From positions 2,564,001 to 2,628,000 of the forward strand of contig CP025734.1 of the NCBI GenBank assembly GCA_004011035.1: a stretch of DNA of 64,000 nucleotides. The letters run 5' to 3'. The first letter of the stretch is position 1, and each line of letters opens with the position of its first letter. This document shows, piece after piece, positions 1-7,161 of this stretch. The stretch is from Bdellovibrio sp. qaytius (GTDB lineage Bacteria > Bdellovibrionota > Bdellovibrionia > Bdellovibrionales > Bdellovibrionaceae). The position numbers and the translations under genes were made by a program. The notes beneath the pieces were generated by a model that was given only the letters and a program-made list of their open reading frames with translations, was not told the origin of the DNA and ran no database searches.

Positions 1-668
1 TCTAAACGGATCGCTGGACCCATTGTAGAAGCGGCGTACATTGAGCGAAGGTAGATACCTTTAGATGTAGCTGGCTTAGCTTTAACTACTGTGCTGATGA
101 AAGCATCGAAGTTTTCTTTAAGTTTAGCAGCACCCATAGATTTACGACCGATAGAAGCATGTACGATACCTGCTTTATCAACACGGAAATCAAGTTTACC
201 TTTTTTCTCAGCTGTAACTGCTTCAGCAACATTCATTGTCACAGTTCCAACTTTAGGATTTGGCATTAAACCACGAGGTCCAAGAACCTTAGCAACTTTT
301 GATACAGTCGCCATCATGTCTGGAGTCGCGATACATTTATCGAAATCTAACCAACCACCGTTGATTTTTTCAACTAGATCGTCAGCTCCTACGTAATCTG
401 CTCCAGCATTTTTTGCATCAAGCTCTTTCGGGCCTTTTGCGAAAACTACTACGCGTACGTTTTTGCCTAAACCGTGAGGTAAAGCAATTGCGCCACGAAC
501 TTGTTGATCAGATTGTTTAGGATCGATACCTAATTTAACTGCGATATCAATAGATTCGTCGAATTTAGCTGGAGCTGTTTCAACTGCTAATTTGATACCT
601 TCTGCGAATGAATATTTTTTTGCTGCATCAACTTTTTTAGCTGCTGCTGTAAATTTTTTGCCTGACAT
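1..668 (-). CDS. rplA: 50S ribosomal protein L1 (3' end cut by the window)
   Basis: L1 binds 23S rRNA at the mobile L1 stalk, where it helps release deacylated tRNA; in many bacteria it also represses its own L11-L1 mRNA. The visible 222 residues start [12 protein letters not shown] and carry the L1 signature with the [11 protein letters not shown] core. The family is about 230 residues, so only about ten C-terminal residues are missing beyond base 1. The ATG at 668 lies one base past the rplK stop, as expected for a coupled rplK-rplA pair. No stop codon is present in this frame. Confidence 0.97.
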   Translation of the reverse strand, partial: MSGKKFTAAAKKVDAAKKYSFAEGIKLAVETAPAKFDESIDIAVKLGIDPKQSDQQVRGAIALPHGLGKNVRVVVFAKGPKELDAKNAGADYVGADDLVEKINGGWLDFDKCIATPDMMATVSKVAKVLGPRGLMPNPKVGTVTMNVAEAVTAEKKGKLDFRVDKAGIVHASIGRKSMGAAKLKENFDAFISTVVKAKPATSKGIYLRSMYAASTMGPAIRL

Positions 669-669
669 A

Positions 670-1098
670 TTACATTCCTTCTACTTCTAAGCCCATGCTC
701 TTCGCAGTACCTGCTACTTGAGACATAGCTGATTCAACTTTAACGCAGTTTAAATCAGGCAACTTTGTAGTTGCGATAACTTTGATTTGGTCGACTTTGA
801 TTTTACCGACTTTATCTTTTTGTGGCATCTTAGAACCTGATTCTAATTTGATTGCCTTTTTGATTAACGAAGATACCGGAGGCGTCTTAGTGATGAAAGT
901 AAACGAACGGTCTTGGTAAACAGTAATGATGATAGGAATAATGCTATCACCTAGCGCTTGAGTACGCGCGTTGAACTGTTTACAGAATTCCATAATGTTT
1001 ACCCCATGCTGTCCAAGTGCCGGTCCAACGGGAGGAGCTGGATTAGCTTTCCCTGCCGGTATCTGCAATTTGATCATACCTGTAACTTTTTTTGCCAT
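670..1098 (-). CDS. rplK: 50S ribosomal protein L11
   Basis: L11 forms part of the GTPase-associated centre of the large subunit with 23S rRNA and the L10-L12 stalk. The 142-residue protein has the N-terminal [18 protein letters not shown], the [18 protein letters not shown] core and the C-terminal rRNA-binding part with the KLPDLN signature. The length is standard. A Shine-Dalgarno (AAGGTGG) precedes the ATG. It is the first gene of its own unit: a terminator follows nusG upstream, and a hairpin and a candidate promoter lie in the spacer. Confidence 0.98.
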   Translation of the reverse strand: MAKKVTGMIKLQIPAGKANPAPPVGPALGQHGVNIMEFCKQFNARTQALGDSIIPIIITVYQDRSFTFITKTPPVSSLIKKAIKLESGSKMPQKDKVGKIKVDQIKVIATTKLPDLNCVKVESAMSQVAGTAKSMGLEVEGM

Positions 1099-1125
1099 AG
1101 ATTCCCACCTTGCAAAGGGTTTAAA

Positions 1126-1146
1126 GGAAACTCACTATGAGTTTCC
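1126..1146 (-). promoter_or_regulatory. perfect hairpin in the rplK leader, candidate L1 operator
   Basis: GGAAACTCA and TGAGTTTCC pair perfectly over nine bases around a 3-nt loop, 27 nt upstream of the rplK start. In other bacteria L1 represses the L11-L1 mRNA by binding near the start of that message. The location fits such a site, but I cannot match the specific L1-binding motif, so the role is inferred from position only. Confidence 0.4.
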
Positions 1147-1178
1147 AAATTTCTGTCGTGAATTTTACACGAGGTGAA

Positions 1179-1208
1179 AATATAAACGCAGAGACGCGTC
1201 AGAGACAA
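1179..1208 (-). promoter_or_regulatory. candidate promoter of rplK-rplA
   Basis: On the minus strand TTGTCT (1208-1203) and TATATT (1184-1179) are separated by 18 nt, close to a vegetative -35/-10 pair. It lies 80-110 nt upstream of rplK and downstream of the nusG terminator, where a second promoter is needed. Confidence 0.45.
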
Positions 1209-1268
1209 CAAAAAAGTAAAATATTTTAGCGAATTTTAAGAGCTAAAACCCACCCCAAAAACACCAAC

Positions 1269-1294
1269 AAGTCTGACCCCGGAAGGTCAGACTT
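1269..1294. repeat. inverted repeat downstream of nusG
   Basis: AAGTCTGACC pairs with GGTCAGACTT around a 6-nt loop. No T-run follows on the minus strand, so it is not a classical terminator. It may be a secondary 3' structure of the nusG message or an operator. Confidence 0.5.
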
Positions 1295-1303
1295 AAGGGG
1301 TTC

Positions 1304-1324
1304 AAAAGGGGCATAGCCCCTTTT
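1304..1324. repeat. palindromic hairpin AAAAGGGGC/GCCCCTTTT
   Basis: Nine perfect base pairs around an ATA loop, with four Ts at the 3' side on either strand. It could act as a weak bidirectional back-up terminator after the main nusG terminator. Confidence 0.5.
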
Positions 1325-1349
1325 CAGACAGGATGTCTCCTCCGACAAG

Positions 1350-1391
1350 ACCCCAAAAAAGAAAAAGGCCTTAGTATTTCTACTAAGGCCT
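1350..1391 (-). terminator. Rho-independent terminator of secE-nusG
   Basis: On the minus strand AGGCCTTAGTA and TACTAAGGCCT form an 11-bp perfect stem closed by a GAAA tetraloop, followed by a T-rich run (TTTTTCTTTTTT). It lies about 30 nt past the nusG stop codon. Confidence 0.92.
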
Positions 1392-1420
1392 CATAAAAAC
1401 AATGCTTAAATATAAAGCAA

Positions 1421-1981
1421 CTACCCTTTAGTAACTTGAACGAAATCAAGCTCAACAGGCGTCGGACGACCAAAGATCGACACAAGTACCTTAACTTTAG
1501 CTTTTTCTTCGTTAATTTCTTCAACTGTTCCGTTAAAGTTATTAAATGGTCCATCAATAACCGTAACTTGGTCACCGATGTTGTAATTAGCCTTAGCTTT
1601 AGGTTTTTCTGCAACGCCAGCCATTTGCTGAGTTACACGCATAACTTCGTGCTCAGGAACTTCTGGTGGTTTAGTTTTAGCTCCGCCTACGAAACCAGAA
1701 ACTTTAGATGAATTTTTAACTAAATGCCAAGATTGATCACTTAGAACCATTTGTACAAAAATATAACCTGGAAAAAATTTGCGAGACTTAGTTGTTTTTT
1801 GGCCTTTTACCAATTCAACAACGTTTTCAGCAGGAATAAGGATTTCGCCAAATTGGCTTTCCATTTTGTTTGTTTTGATTCTTTCTTCGATAGCTGACTT
1901 AGCTGTGTTTTCACAACCAGATTGTACATTGATGATGTACCATTTTTTATCAGCTGCTTTTGGTGTTGTTTGATTTTCCAA
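1421..1981 (-). CDS. nusG: transcription termination/antitermination factor NusG
   Basis: NusG binds RNA polymerase through its N-terminal NGN domain and contacts Rho or ribosomal protein S10 through the C-terminal KOW domain. Here the NGN domain spans about residues 10-120 (KKWYIINVQSGCE near the start, PGYIFV in the middle) and the KOW domain about 130-186 (VIDGPFNNFNGTVEEI, then RPTPVELDF). The 186-residue length is normal. The start is a TTG at 1981 preceded by AGGGAG. A small UUCG-loop hairpin and one dispersed hairpin copy lie just upstream, after secE. Confidence 0.96.
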   Translation of the reverse strand: MENQTTPKAADKKWYIINVQSGCENTAKSAIEERIKTNKMESQFGEILIPAENVVELVKGQKTTKSRKFFPGYIFVQMVLSDQSWHLVKNSSKVSGFVGGAKTKPPEVPEHEVMRVTQQMAGVAEKPKAKANYNIGDQVTVIDGPFNNFNGTVEEINEEKAKVKVLVSIFGRPTPVELDFVQVTKG

Positions 1982-1995
1982 ACTACAACTCCCTC

Positions 1996-2009
1996 TCTGG
2001 CGAACCAGA
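1996..2009 (-). other. small hairpin beside the nusG ribosome binding site
   Basis: On the minus strand TCTGG-TTCG-CCAGA forms a 5-bp stem with a UUCG loop directly before the nusG Shine-Dalgarno. It could affect nusG translation or mRNA stability; this is inferred from position. Confidence 0.35.
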
Positions 2010-2020
2010 AAACTGTTTTT

Positions 2021-2039
2021 GATCTGCTTTCAGCAGACC
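2021..2039 (-). repeat. dispersed hairpin copy 1 (secE-nusG spacer)
   Basis: Minus strand GGTCTGCTGAAAGCAGATC: an 8-bp stem including one G-U pair, loop GAA, followed by AAAA. It is one of eleven related copies in this window. Confidence 0.8.
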
Positions 2040-2045
2040 CCTCAA

Positions 2046-2429
2046 CTACTTAAGAAACTGGTTTAATACAAAACCAGAAAATAAATCGAATACGCTGATG
2101 ATAACTGAAGAGATGAAAACCATGATGATAACTACGATAGTCATCATGCGCGTATCTTTGATCGGCGGCCATACAACTTTTTTGATTTCAGCAACAACTT
2201 CATCAGCCCATTGCAAAATGCCTTTGTTGAATTGTAGAGACGCAAATAAAACCACAGCTAACATAACTGGTAGACCGTGTTTAAATAAATCGTAATCAGA
2301 AAGTTTAGCGATAACTCCGAAAGCTCCAGATAAAGCTTTAAGTAGAACTGATACAGTAAAACCAACTAACGCTGCTAGCGAAAGAAAACATACCGTAATA
2401 AATTTTGTATTCGAATTTGAATTATCCAT
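2046..2429 (-). CDS. secE: preprotein translocase subunit SecE
   Basis: SecE clamps SecY in the SecYEG inner-membrane channel. The 127-residue protein has three predicted membrane segments (about 10-32, 49-66 and 97-120), like the three-helix SecE of E. coli. Before the last helix it has the conserved amphipathic stretch with EIKKVVWP. An AAGGA ribosome binding site precedes the ATG. It lies between tRNA-Trp and nusG in the conserved order. Confidence 0.94.
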   Translation of the reverse strand: MDNSNSNTKFITVCFLSLAALVGFTVSVLLKALSGAFGVIAKLSDYDLFKHGLPVMLAVVLFASLQFNKGILQWADEVVAEIKKVVWPPIKDTRMMTIVVIIMVFISSVIISVFDLFSGFVLNQFLK

Positions 2430-2453
2430 CCGTAAAATCCTTAATCTGTTTCT

Positions 2454-2470
2454 TTCAACCTTCGGCTGAA
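2454..2470 (-). repeat. dispersed hairpin copy 2 (divergent)
   Basis: Minus strand TTCAGCC-GAA-GGTTGAA: same GAA loop, 7-bp stem with one G-U pair, but without the usual GGT/ATC ends. It lies in the leader of secE. Confidence 0.5.
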
Positions 2471-2540
2471 ACTAAACTGTAACTTTCAATTTTAAAACTC
2501 ATTCTTCTTGAGTGAGTTTTAACTAGATCAACCTTCTTTT

Positions 2541-2559
2541 GATCAGTCTTCGACTGACC
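2541..2559 (-). repeat. dispersed hairpin copy 3
   Basis: Minus strand GGTCAGTCGAAGACTGATC. The inner stem is CAGTC/GACTG instead of CTGCT/AGCAG, a compensatory change that keeps the fold. It lies between tRNA-Trp and secE. Confidence 0.8.
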
Positions 2560-2628
2560 TAGATGATTGACCATTTTTCAATTTTCATCACTAAGCTTAA
2601 CTTGATTTAGTTAAAAGTGAAGTAAAAT

Positions 2629-2704
2629 TGGCAGGGGCTGGGGGATTCGAACCCACGACCTAGCGATTTGGAGTCGCTCGCTCTACCGCTGGAGCTAAAC
2701 CCCT
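2629..2704 (-). tRNA. tRNA-Trp (anticodon CCA)
   Basis: A 76-nt cloverleaf on the minus strand: acceptor AGGGGTT/AGCCCCT, anticodon stem AGCGA/TCGCT with loop CTCCAAA, T loop TTCGAAT, discriminator G and encoded CCA. The T stem has one T-C mismatch. It lies between tuf and secE and is flanked on both sides by dispersed hairpins. Confidence 0.96.
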
Positions 2705-2764
2705 GCATGAAAACGCTAAATATACTCTTTAATTTCGTCGCTCGACAAGCGTTTTCCGCTTTTT

Positions 2765-2784
2765 GATCTGCCTTTCGGCAAACC
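2765..2784 (-). repeat. dispersed hairpin copy 4
   Basis: Minus strand GGTTTGCCGAAAGGCAGATC: same stem with an extra T-G wobble and a GAAA loop. It lies between the tuf terminator and tRNA-Trp. Confidence 0.75.
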
Positions 2785-2792
2785 TTACGAAG

Positions 2793-2829
2793 AGCAAAAA
2801 AAAAGACCAACTTTTCAGTTGGCCTTTTC
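2793..2829 (-). terminator. terminator downstream of tuf
   Basis: On the minus strand AAAAGGCCAAC pairs with GTTGGTCTTTT (one G-U pair) around TGAAAA, followed by a run of Ts. It lies about 45 nt past the tuf stop. Because tRNA-Trp and secE follow closely in the same direction, it may end only part of the transcripts. Confidence 0.85.
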
Positions 2830-2872
2830 ATTATCAGTTTAAGCTAAGCTTGAAACCGAAATAGTCTTTCGA

Positions 2873-4063
2873 CTACTCGATGATTTCAACAACTACGCCG
2901 GCACCAACAGTACGACCACCCTCACGGATAGCGAAACGTAAAGATTGTTCCATAGCGATTGGAGTGATTAACTCAACGTTAATTTCAACTTTATCACCTG
3001 GCATAACCATTTCAGTTCCAGCTTTAAGAGTTACAACACCTGTAACATCTGTAGTACGGAAGTAGAATTGTGGACGGTAGTTAGTGAAGAATGGAGTATG
3101 ACGTCCGCCTTCTTCTTTAGTAAGGATGTATGCTTCACCTTTGAATTTTTTGTGAGGCTTAACAGAACCTGGCTTAATTAATACTTGGCCACGTTCAACA
3201 TCTTCTTTTTTAGTACCACGTAAAAGAACACCGCAGTTATCTCCAGCGCGACCTTCATCTAACAATTTACGGAACATTTCGATTCCAGTAACTGTAGTTT
3301 TTTGAGTCGGACGGATACCAACGATTTCGATCTCGTCATTTACTTTAACGATACCACGTTCAACACGGCCAGTAACAACTGTACCACGACCAGAGATAGA
3401 GAATACGTCCTCAACTGGCATTAAGAATGTTTTTTCGATAGCGCGAACTGGTTCAGGGATATATTTATCGCAAGCTTCCATTAACGCCATGATAGATGGA
3501 CGACCATACTCAGATGTGTCACCTTCTAAACCTAATTTAGCAGAACCTTTAACGATAGGAATAGTATCGCCAGGGAATTCGTATTTAGATAATAATTCAC
3601 GAACTTCCATTTCAACCAGTTCTAATAATTCTTTATCATCAACCATGTCACATTTATTCATGAATACAACTAGAGCTGGAACACCTACTTGACGTGCAAG
3701 TAAGATATGCTCACGTGTTTGTGGCATAGGACCGTCAGCTGCAGAAACTACTAGGATTGCTCCGTCCATTTGTGCGGCACCAGTGATCATATTTTTTACG
3801 TAATCGGCATGGCCTGGGCAGTCAACGTGAGCGTAGTGACGGTTGGCAGTTTCGTACTCAACGTGAGTTGTAGAAATTGTAATACCACGAGCTTTTTCTT
3901 CTGGAGACTTATCGATTTGATCGTAAGCCATAGCTTGCGCCTGACCCATAGTCGCAAGAGTAGTTGTGATAGCAGCTGTTAAAGTTGTTTTACCATGATC
4001 GACGTGACCAATAGTACCGATGTTTACATGCGGTTTACTTCTGTTAAATTTCTCTTTAGACAT
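2873..4063 (-). CDS. tuf: translation elongation factor Tu
   Basis: EF-Tu is the GTPase that delivers aminoacyl-tRNA to the ribosomal A site. The 396-residue protein has the P-loop GHVDHGKT, switch [17 protein letters not shown] and the NKCD guanine-specificity motif, followed by beta-barrel domains 2 and 3 and the C-terminal [13 protein letters not shown] strong GGAGG precedes the ATG. Four tRNA genes lie upstream in the same order as in the E. coli tufB operon. A second tuf copy may exist elsewhere; that cannot be seen here. Confidence 0.98.
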   Translation of the reverse strand: MSKEKFNRSKPHVNIGTIGHVDHGKTTLTAAITTTLATMGQAQAMAYDQIDKSPEEKARGITISTTHVEYETANRHYAHVDCPGHADYVKNMITGAAQMDGAILVVSAADGPMPQTREHILLARQVGVPALVVFMNKCDMVDDKELLELVEMEVRELLSKYEFPGDTIPIVKGSAKLGLEGDTSEYGRPSIMALMEACDKYIPEPVRAIEKTFLMPVEDVFSISGRGTVVTGRVERGIVKVNDEIEIVGIRPTQKTTVTGIEMFRKLLDEGRAGDNCGVLLRGTKKEDVERGQVLIKPGSVKPHKKFKGEAYILTKEEGGRHTPFFTNYRPQFYFRTTDVTGVVTLKAGTEMVMPGDKVEINVELITPIAMEQSLRFAIREGGRTVGAGVVVEIIE

Positions 4064-4141
4064 ATGTCCTCCTGCGAGAATGTTTGTTTTATAACTTTTT
4101 ATTCAAAAGCTTTTTAAAATAAAAAAATGGCAACTTAGTTT

Positions 4142-4160
4142 GATCAGCCTTCGGCTGACC
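4142..4160 (-). repeat. dispersed hairpin copy 5
   Basis: Minus strand GGTCAGCCGAAGGCTGATC, with stem CAGCC/GGCTG and loop GAA. It lies between tRNA-Thr(GGT) and the tuf ribosome binding site. Confidence 0.8.
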
Positions 4161-4202
4161 TTACTCTTAATTCTTTTCTTTTCACTGCTTCAGTTTTTCA
4201 AC

Positions 4203-4277
4203 TGGAGCCCGTGATCGGAGCCGAACCGACGACCTCACCCTTACCAAGGGTGTGCTCTACCACTGAGCTACACGGGC
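4203..4277 (-). tRNA. tRNA-Thr (anticodon GGT)
   Basis: A 75-nt cloverleaf on the minus strand: acceptor GCCCGTG/CACGGGC, anticodon stem CACCC/GGGTG with loop TTGGTAA, discriminator T and encoded CCA. Equivalent in position to thrT of E. coli. Confidence 0.96.
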
Positions 4278-4307
4278 CGAACGCTTTTTCCAAAAGATCT
4301 AAAACTT

Positions 4308-4384
4308 TGGAGCGGGAGACGAGTCTCGAACTCGCAACCCTCTGCTTGGAAGGCAGATACTCTAGCCAATTGAGCTACTCCCGC
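4308..4384 (-). tRNA. tRNA-Gly (anticodon TCC)
   Basis: A 77-nt cloverleaf: acceptor GCGGGAG/CTCCCGC, anticodon stem TCTGC/GCAGA with loop CTTCCAA, discriminator T and encoded CCA. Equivalent to glyT of E. coli. Confidence 0.96.
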
Positions 4385-4480
4385 CAAAATCTTTTATCTT
4401 GCGACTGTAAACCAATCTAAGAAACCGAAAGGTCCGACGTTAATGACATTTGATGATCGCCCAAAAGGGAAAACAAAAAA

Positions 4481-4566
<86 letters not shown>

Positions 4567-4632
4567 ATGAATTAACGTCTATGTACATTTAGCTATAGTG
4601 TACACTCGCAAAATTTGCACTTAAGCAAAAAA

Positions 4633-4708
4633 TGGAGCTGGCAATGGGACTCGAACCCGCAACCTGCTGATTACAAATCAGCTGCTCTACCAATTGAGCT
4701 ATGCCAGC
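4633..4708 (-). tRNA. tRNA-Thr (anticodon TGT)
   Basis: A 76-nt cloverleaf: acceptor GCTGGCA/TGCCAGC, anticodon stem GCTGA/TCAGC with loop TTTGTAA, discriminator T and encoded CCA. First tRNA of the tRNA-tuf transcript, equivalent to thrU of E. coli. Confidence 0.96.
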
Positions 4709-4751
4709 ATAGCCTAAAACTTTCGTATAAAATTCCAATCCTTCTGTATAA

Positions 4752-4770
4752 GATCTGCTTTCAGCAGACC
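4752..4770 (-). repeat. dispersed hairpin copy 6
   Basis: Minus strand GGTCTGCTGAAAGCAGATC, identical to copy 1. It lies 43 nt upstream of tRNA-Thr(TGT), in the probable leader of the tRNA-tuf transcript. Confidence 0.8.
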
Positions 4771-4817
4771 AAATTTCATTAAGGCTAAAATTCGTGAAAA
4801 ATTTTAGTAACTTGGAA

Positions 4818-4846
4818 TTTTTACTGGATTCGTCTCCTCAGGTCAA
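4818..4846 (-). promoter_or_regulatory. candidate promoter of the tRNA-tuf operon
   Basis: On the minus strand TTGACC (4846-4841) and TAAAAA (4823-4818) are 17 nt apart, about 110 nt upstream of the first tRNA. The -35 is good and the -10 weak. It lies in the spacer after thpR. Confidence 0.4.
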
Positions 4847-4873
4847 ATTTATTTTTCAACTTGAACTAAAGTT

Positions 4874-5452
4874 TTATGCTGGGTTTTTAACCAGAGGTGC
4901 CTCAAAAATGTCCGAGTAGATCGGAAAATGTCCACTAAGTTGGCTTTGCATCAAAAAAAGCGAGCTAATCTCCCCTTTTCCGAGATCAATTTTTTTAAAG
5001 GGGCTAATTGCCGACTCGATCGAATTTGGATTTCGAAGCCGTCCTAAAGTCAGATGAGGGTAATATTGCTGTTGCGGAATCAATTCTAACTTCTGCTCGA
5101 TCAAAGACTGCAGATCTAAGAGAGATTGCGAGCGTTGCACGTCTACAAAGACAGTTCTGGCTTTTTGAAAATGATCAAAGGCACCCAGGTCATGAATTTT
5201 TAAATTAAAATCGTTAAACTGATTGGCGACTTCTGAAATTTTGTCTCGTAAAACTGGAATTTTTTCTTCAGAAATTTCACCTAAGAAATTCAATGTGATA
5301 TGCATGTTCTCGAGAGGTGACCACTTAATTTGAATTTCTTTTTGATCGAAAGATTTTTTAAGCTTTTTCAAATACGGATCAAGTTGATAAATCTGACCAA
5401 GGCTAGGCTTTATGGCAACGAACAATCTTTTGGTTTTTACAGCTTCACTCAT
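4874..5452 (-). CDS. thpR: RNA 2',3'-cyclic phosphodiesterase (2'-5' RNA ligase family)
   Basis: Members of the 2H phosphoesterase family hydrolyse 2',3'-cyclic phosphate RNA ends and can join tRNA halves with 2'-5' bonds in vitro. Both HxTx motifs are present: HITL at about residues 51-54 (followed by NFLG) and HLTL at about 133-136 (followed by GRLR). The 192-residue length fits ThpR. It reads in the same direction as rlmB, 36 nt downstream of it. The ribosome binding site is weak (AAGATG context). Confidence 0.9.
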   Translation of the reverse strand: MSEAVKTKRLFVAIKPSLGQIYQLDPYLKKLKKSFDQKEIQIKWSPLENMHITLNFLGEISEEKIPVLRDKISEVANQFNDFNLKIHDLGAFDHFQKARTVFVDVQRSQSLLDLQSLIEQKLELIPQQQYYPHLTLGRLRNPNSIESAISPFKKIDLGKGEISSLFLMQSQLSGHFPIYSDIFEAPLVKNPA

Positions 5453-5488
5453 CTTACTAAAATGGTATCACCGTAAAAACCAAATTTG

Positions 5489-6433
5489 TTAGTTATTTTT
5501 CTTTGCCCATTGGCGCTTAGTTTCTGCTAAGGCCATCGCCGTAGCTACCGACACGTTATAACTTGCGTCTGCCGAAGCCTGTGGGATTGAAACTAACTCG
5601 TCACAGATACGCTCTGTAGTTGTACGAAGGCCTTTATCTTCTGCGCCCAAGACCCAAATAACTTTTTCTGGGTATTGAATGTCATAAATAGATTTTGTGG
5701 CCTTATGAGAAAGACCGTAAACCCAAAAACCAGCTTCTTTTAATGTTGCAAATGGATCACTGAAATTATTAATACGTGCGATTTCAACGTGCTCGACACC
5801 ACCGCAAGCCACTTTGTGAACTGTCGGAGTTAATCCAACAGCGCGGTCTTGAGGGATGATCATACCATCAACGCCCATTAACCAGCTCGTGCGAAGAATA
5901 GCTCCTAAATTATGAGGATCTTCAACACCGTCTAAGGCCACAATCATGCTTTGCTCTTCCCAACCCTGTTGAGTGTAATCAAAGGCTGGATTGTAATCAG
6001 AGAAAATAATCGCACCTTGGTGGCCCGCGCAGATTTTTGCTAATTCCATTTCAGATTTTTCTTCACAGCGGATGTTTTTAGCTTTGAAGATCTGAAGAAG
6101 TTCTTTAATTTCTGGAGTGTTTGTTAAGTTAATTTGAACATAAGCTTGCTTAATTGATTCAGGACGAACATGTAAGGCTTCTTTAACCGCGTGAGTGCCG
6201 GCGATTTGTCTCCATGATTTTGACAATGAAGAATTCGTAGCTTGAGAAGATCCACGCGCTTGAGTTTGTCCTGGACGACCTTGCGGAGAACGCGATTGAC
6301 TATGACGTGCTGGAGGTCCACCACGGCCCGCTGGAGCTGGGCGACCACCGCGCCCGGCTGAGGGGCGACCTGTTGGCGCAGCTGAACGTTGTGAACTTTT
6401 ACCACCTTGTGGTTTTCCTGAAGATCTTCTCAT
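5489..6433 (-). CDS. rlmB: 23S rRNA 2'-O-methyltransferase, TrmH/RlmB (SPOUT) family, with disordered Gly/Arg tail
   Basis: RlmB methylates the ribose of G2251 in the 23S rRNA P loop using S-adenosylmethionine. Residues 75-155 form the substrate-binding domain. The catalytic SPOUT domain follows with motif 1 (EDPHNLGAILRT, about 171-182), motif 2 (VLGAEDKGLR, about 261-270) and motif 3 (IPQASADASYNVSVATA, from about 283). Unusually, residues 1-70 are Gly, Arg, Pro, Ser and Gln-rich low-complexity sequence with RGG and PAR steps, giving 314 residues instead of about 245. The exact rRNA target is inferred from the family. Confidence 0.88.
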   Translation of the reverse strand: MRRSSGKPQGGKSSQRSAAPTGRPSAGRGGRPAPAGRGGPPARHSQSRSPQGRPGQTQARGSSQATNSSLSKSWRQIAGTHAVKEALHVRPESIKQAYVQINLTNTPEIKELLQIFKAKNIRCEEKSEMELAKICAGHQGAIIFSDYNPAFDYTQQGWEEQSMIVALDGVEDPHNLGAILRTSWLMGVDGMIIPQDRAVGLTPTVHKVACGGVEHVEIARINNFSDPFATLKEAGFWVYGLSHKATKSIYDIQYPEKVIWVLGAEDKGLRTTTERICDELVSIPQASADASYNVSVATAMALAETKRQWAKKNN

Positions 6434-6454
6434 GGCTTTAATTCCTAAATAGTC

Positions 6455-7150
6455 TTAGATCGTTTTTAAAATATCTAAGACGGCTTGCTTGGGATTTGTT
6501 GCTTGCAGAATGGGTCTACCAATAACTAGGGCTGAAGCGCCAGCTTGAATTGCTTGTTGTGGATTCATTACACGTTTTTGATCATCTGCAGCTGCAGATT
6601 CGGGCCTAATTCCAGGAGTGACCTTATATAGATTGTGGTTTTTAAGCAGTTCAAGCTCATGAGCTGAACAAACTAAGCCTGAAAGCCCTGATTCTAGAAC
6701 TAAAGATGCAAGGCTTACCACATGCTCAGACACCTGCCACGGATGAAGGGATTTCGGCATTGATTGCTGATCCCAGCTTGTTAAAATTGTGACGGCTAAT
6801 ATTTTAAAGGGGCGAATTTGATTTAATTCTTTTTCTAGTTTTGCGAGCTCTTTTAAAGCTTCACTGCCCGAAAGCGCATGAACAGTTACAAATGTGGCTC
6901 CGGCCTGAAAACTTGTTTTCACCGCTGAAACCATTGTTGAGGGAATATCAAAATATTTATTATCAATAAAAACAGGAGCAATTTGGGCGCATTCTTTGAT
7001 GAATTCAGCGCCGTATTGATAGCCCAAACGTGGGCCGATTTTAATCGCGCCAACCACATCGCCTACTTGATCTAAAATCTTTTGCGCTTGCTCTTTTGTA
7101 TCAACATCAAGAGCTAACATGATTGGATTTTTGATCAAGTTTTGTGACAT
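6455..7150 (-). CDS. pyrF: orotidine 5'-phosphate decarboxylase
   Basis: Catalyses the last step of de novo UMP synthesis, OMP to UMP plus CO2. The TIM-barrel active-site signature DNKYFDIPSTM lies at about residues 63-73, with the catalytic Asp-Lys-Asp set D63, K65 and D68. An N-terminal LALDVDTKEQA and a C-terminal phosphate-binding TPGIRP and IGRPI are also present. The 231-residue length is normal for the bacterial group. It has AGGAA upstream and lies 11 nt after proS, in a probable proS-pyrF-rlmB run. Confidence 0.95.
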   Translation of the reverse strand: MSQNLIKNPIMLALDVDTKEQAQKILDQVGDVVGAIKIGPRLGYQYGAEFIKECAQIAPVFIDNKYFDIPSTMVSAVKTSFQAGATFVTVHALSGSEALKELAKLEKELNQIRPFKILAVTILTSWDQQSMPKSLHPWQVSEHVVSLASLVLESGLSGLVCSAHELELLKNHNLYKVTPGIRPESAAADDQKRVMNPQQAIQAGASALVIGRPILQATNPKQAVLDILKTI

Positions 7151-7161
7151 GCTTTATGTTC

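Larger units (their letters stand above)
1099..1420. other. 322-nt non-coding spacer between nusG and rplK
   Basis: No plausible gene lies here. In the minus direction the order is the nusG terminator (1350-1391), two further inverted repeats (1304-1324, 1269-1294), a candidate promoter (1179-1208) and a perfect hairpin (1126-1146) just before the rplK ribosome binding site. The spacer therefore appears to split the usual secE-nusG-rplK-rplA run into two transcription units. Confidence 0.7.

Noticed and set aside
2793-2829. tuf terminator as proof that tRNA-Trp and secE are a separate operon
   Set aside because: No convincing promoter was found between the terminator and tRNA-Trp, so read-through cannot be excluded.
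2607-2831. Open frame of 74 codons through the tRNA-Trp gene
   Set aside because: It reads across a complete tRNA and the tuf terminator; not a gene.
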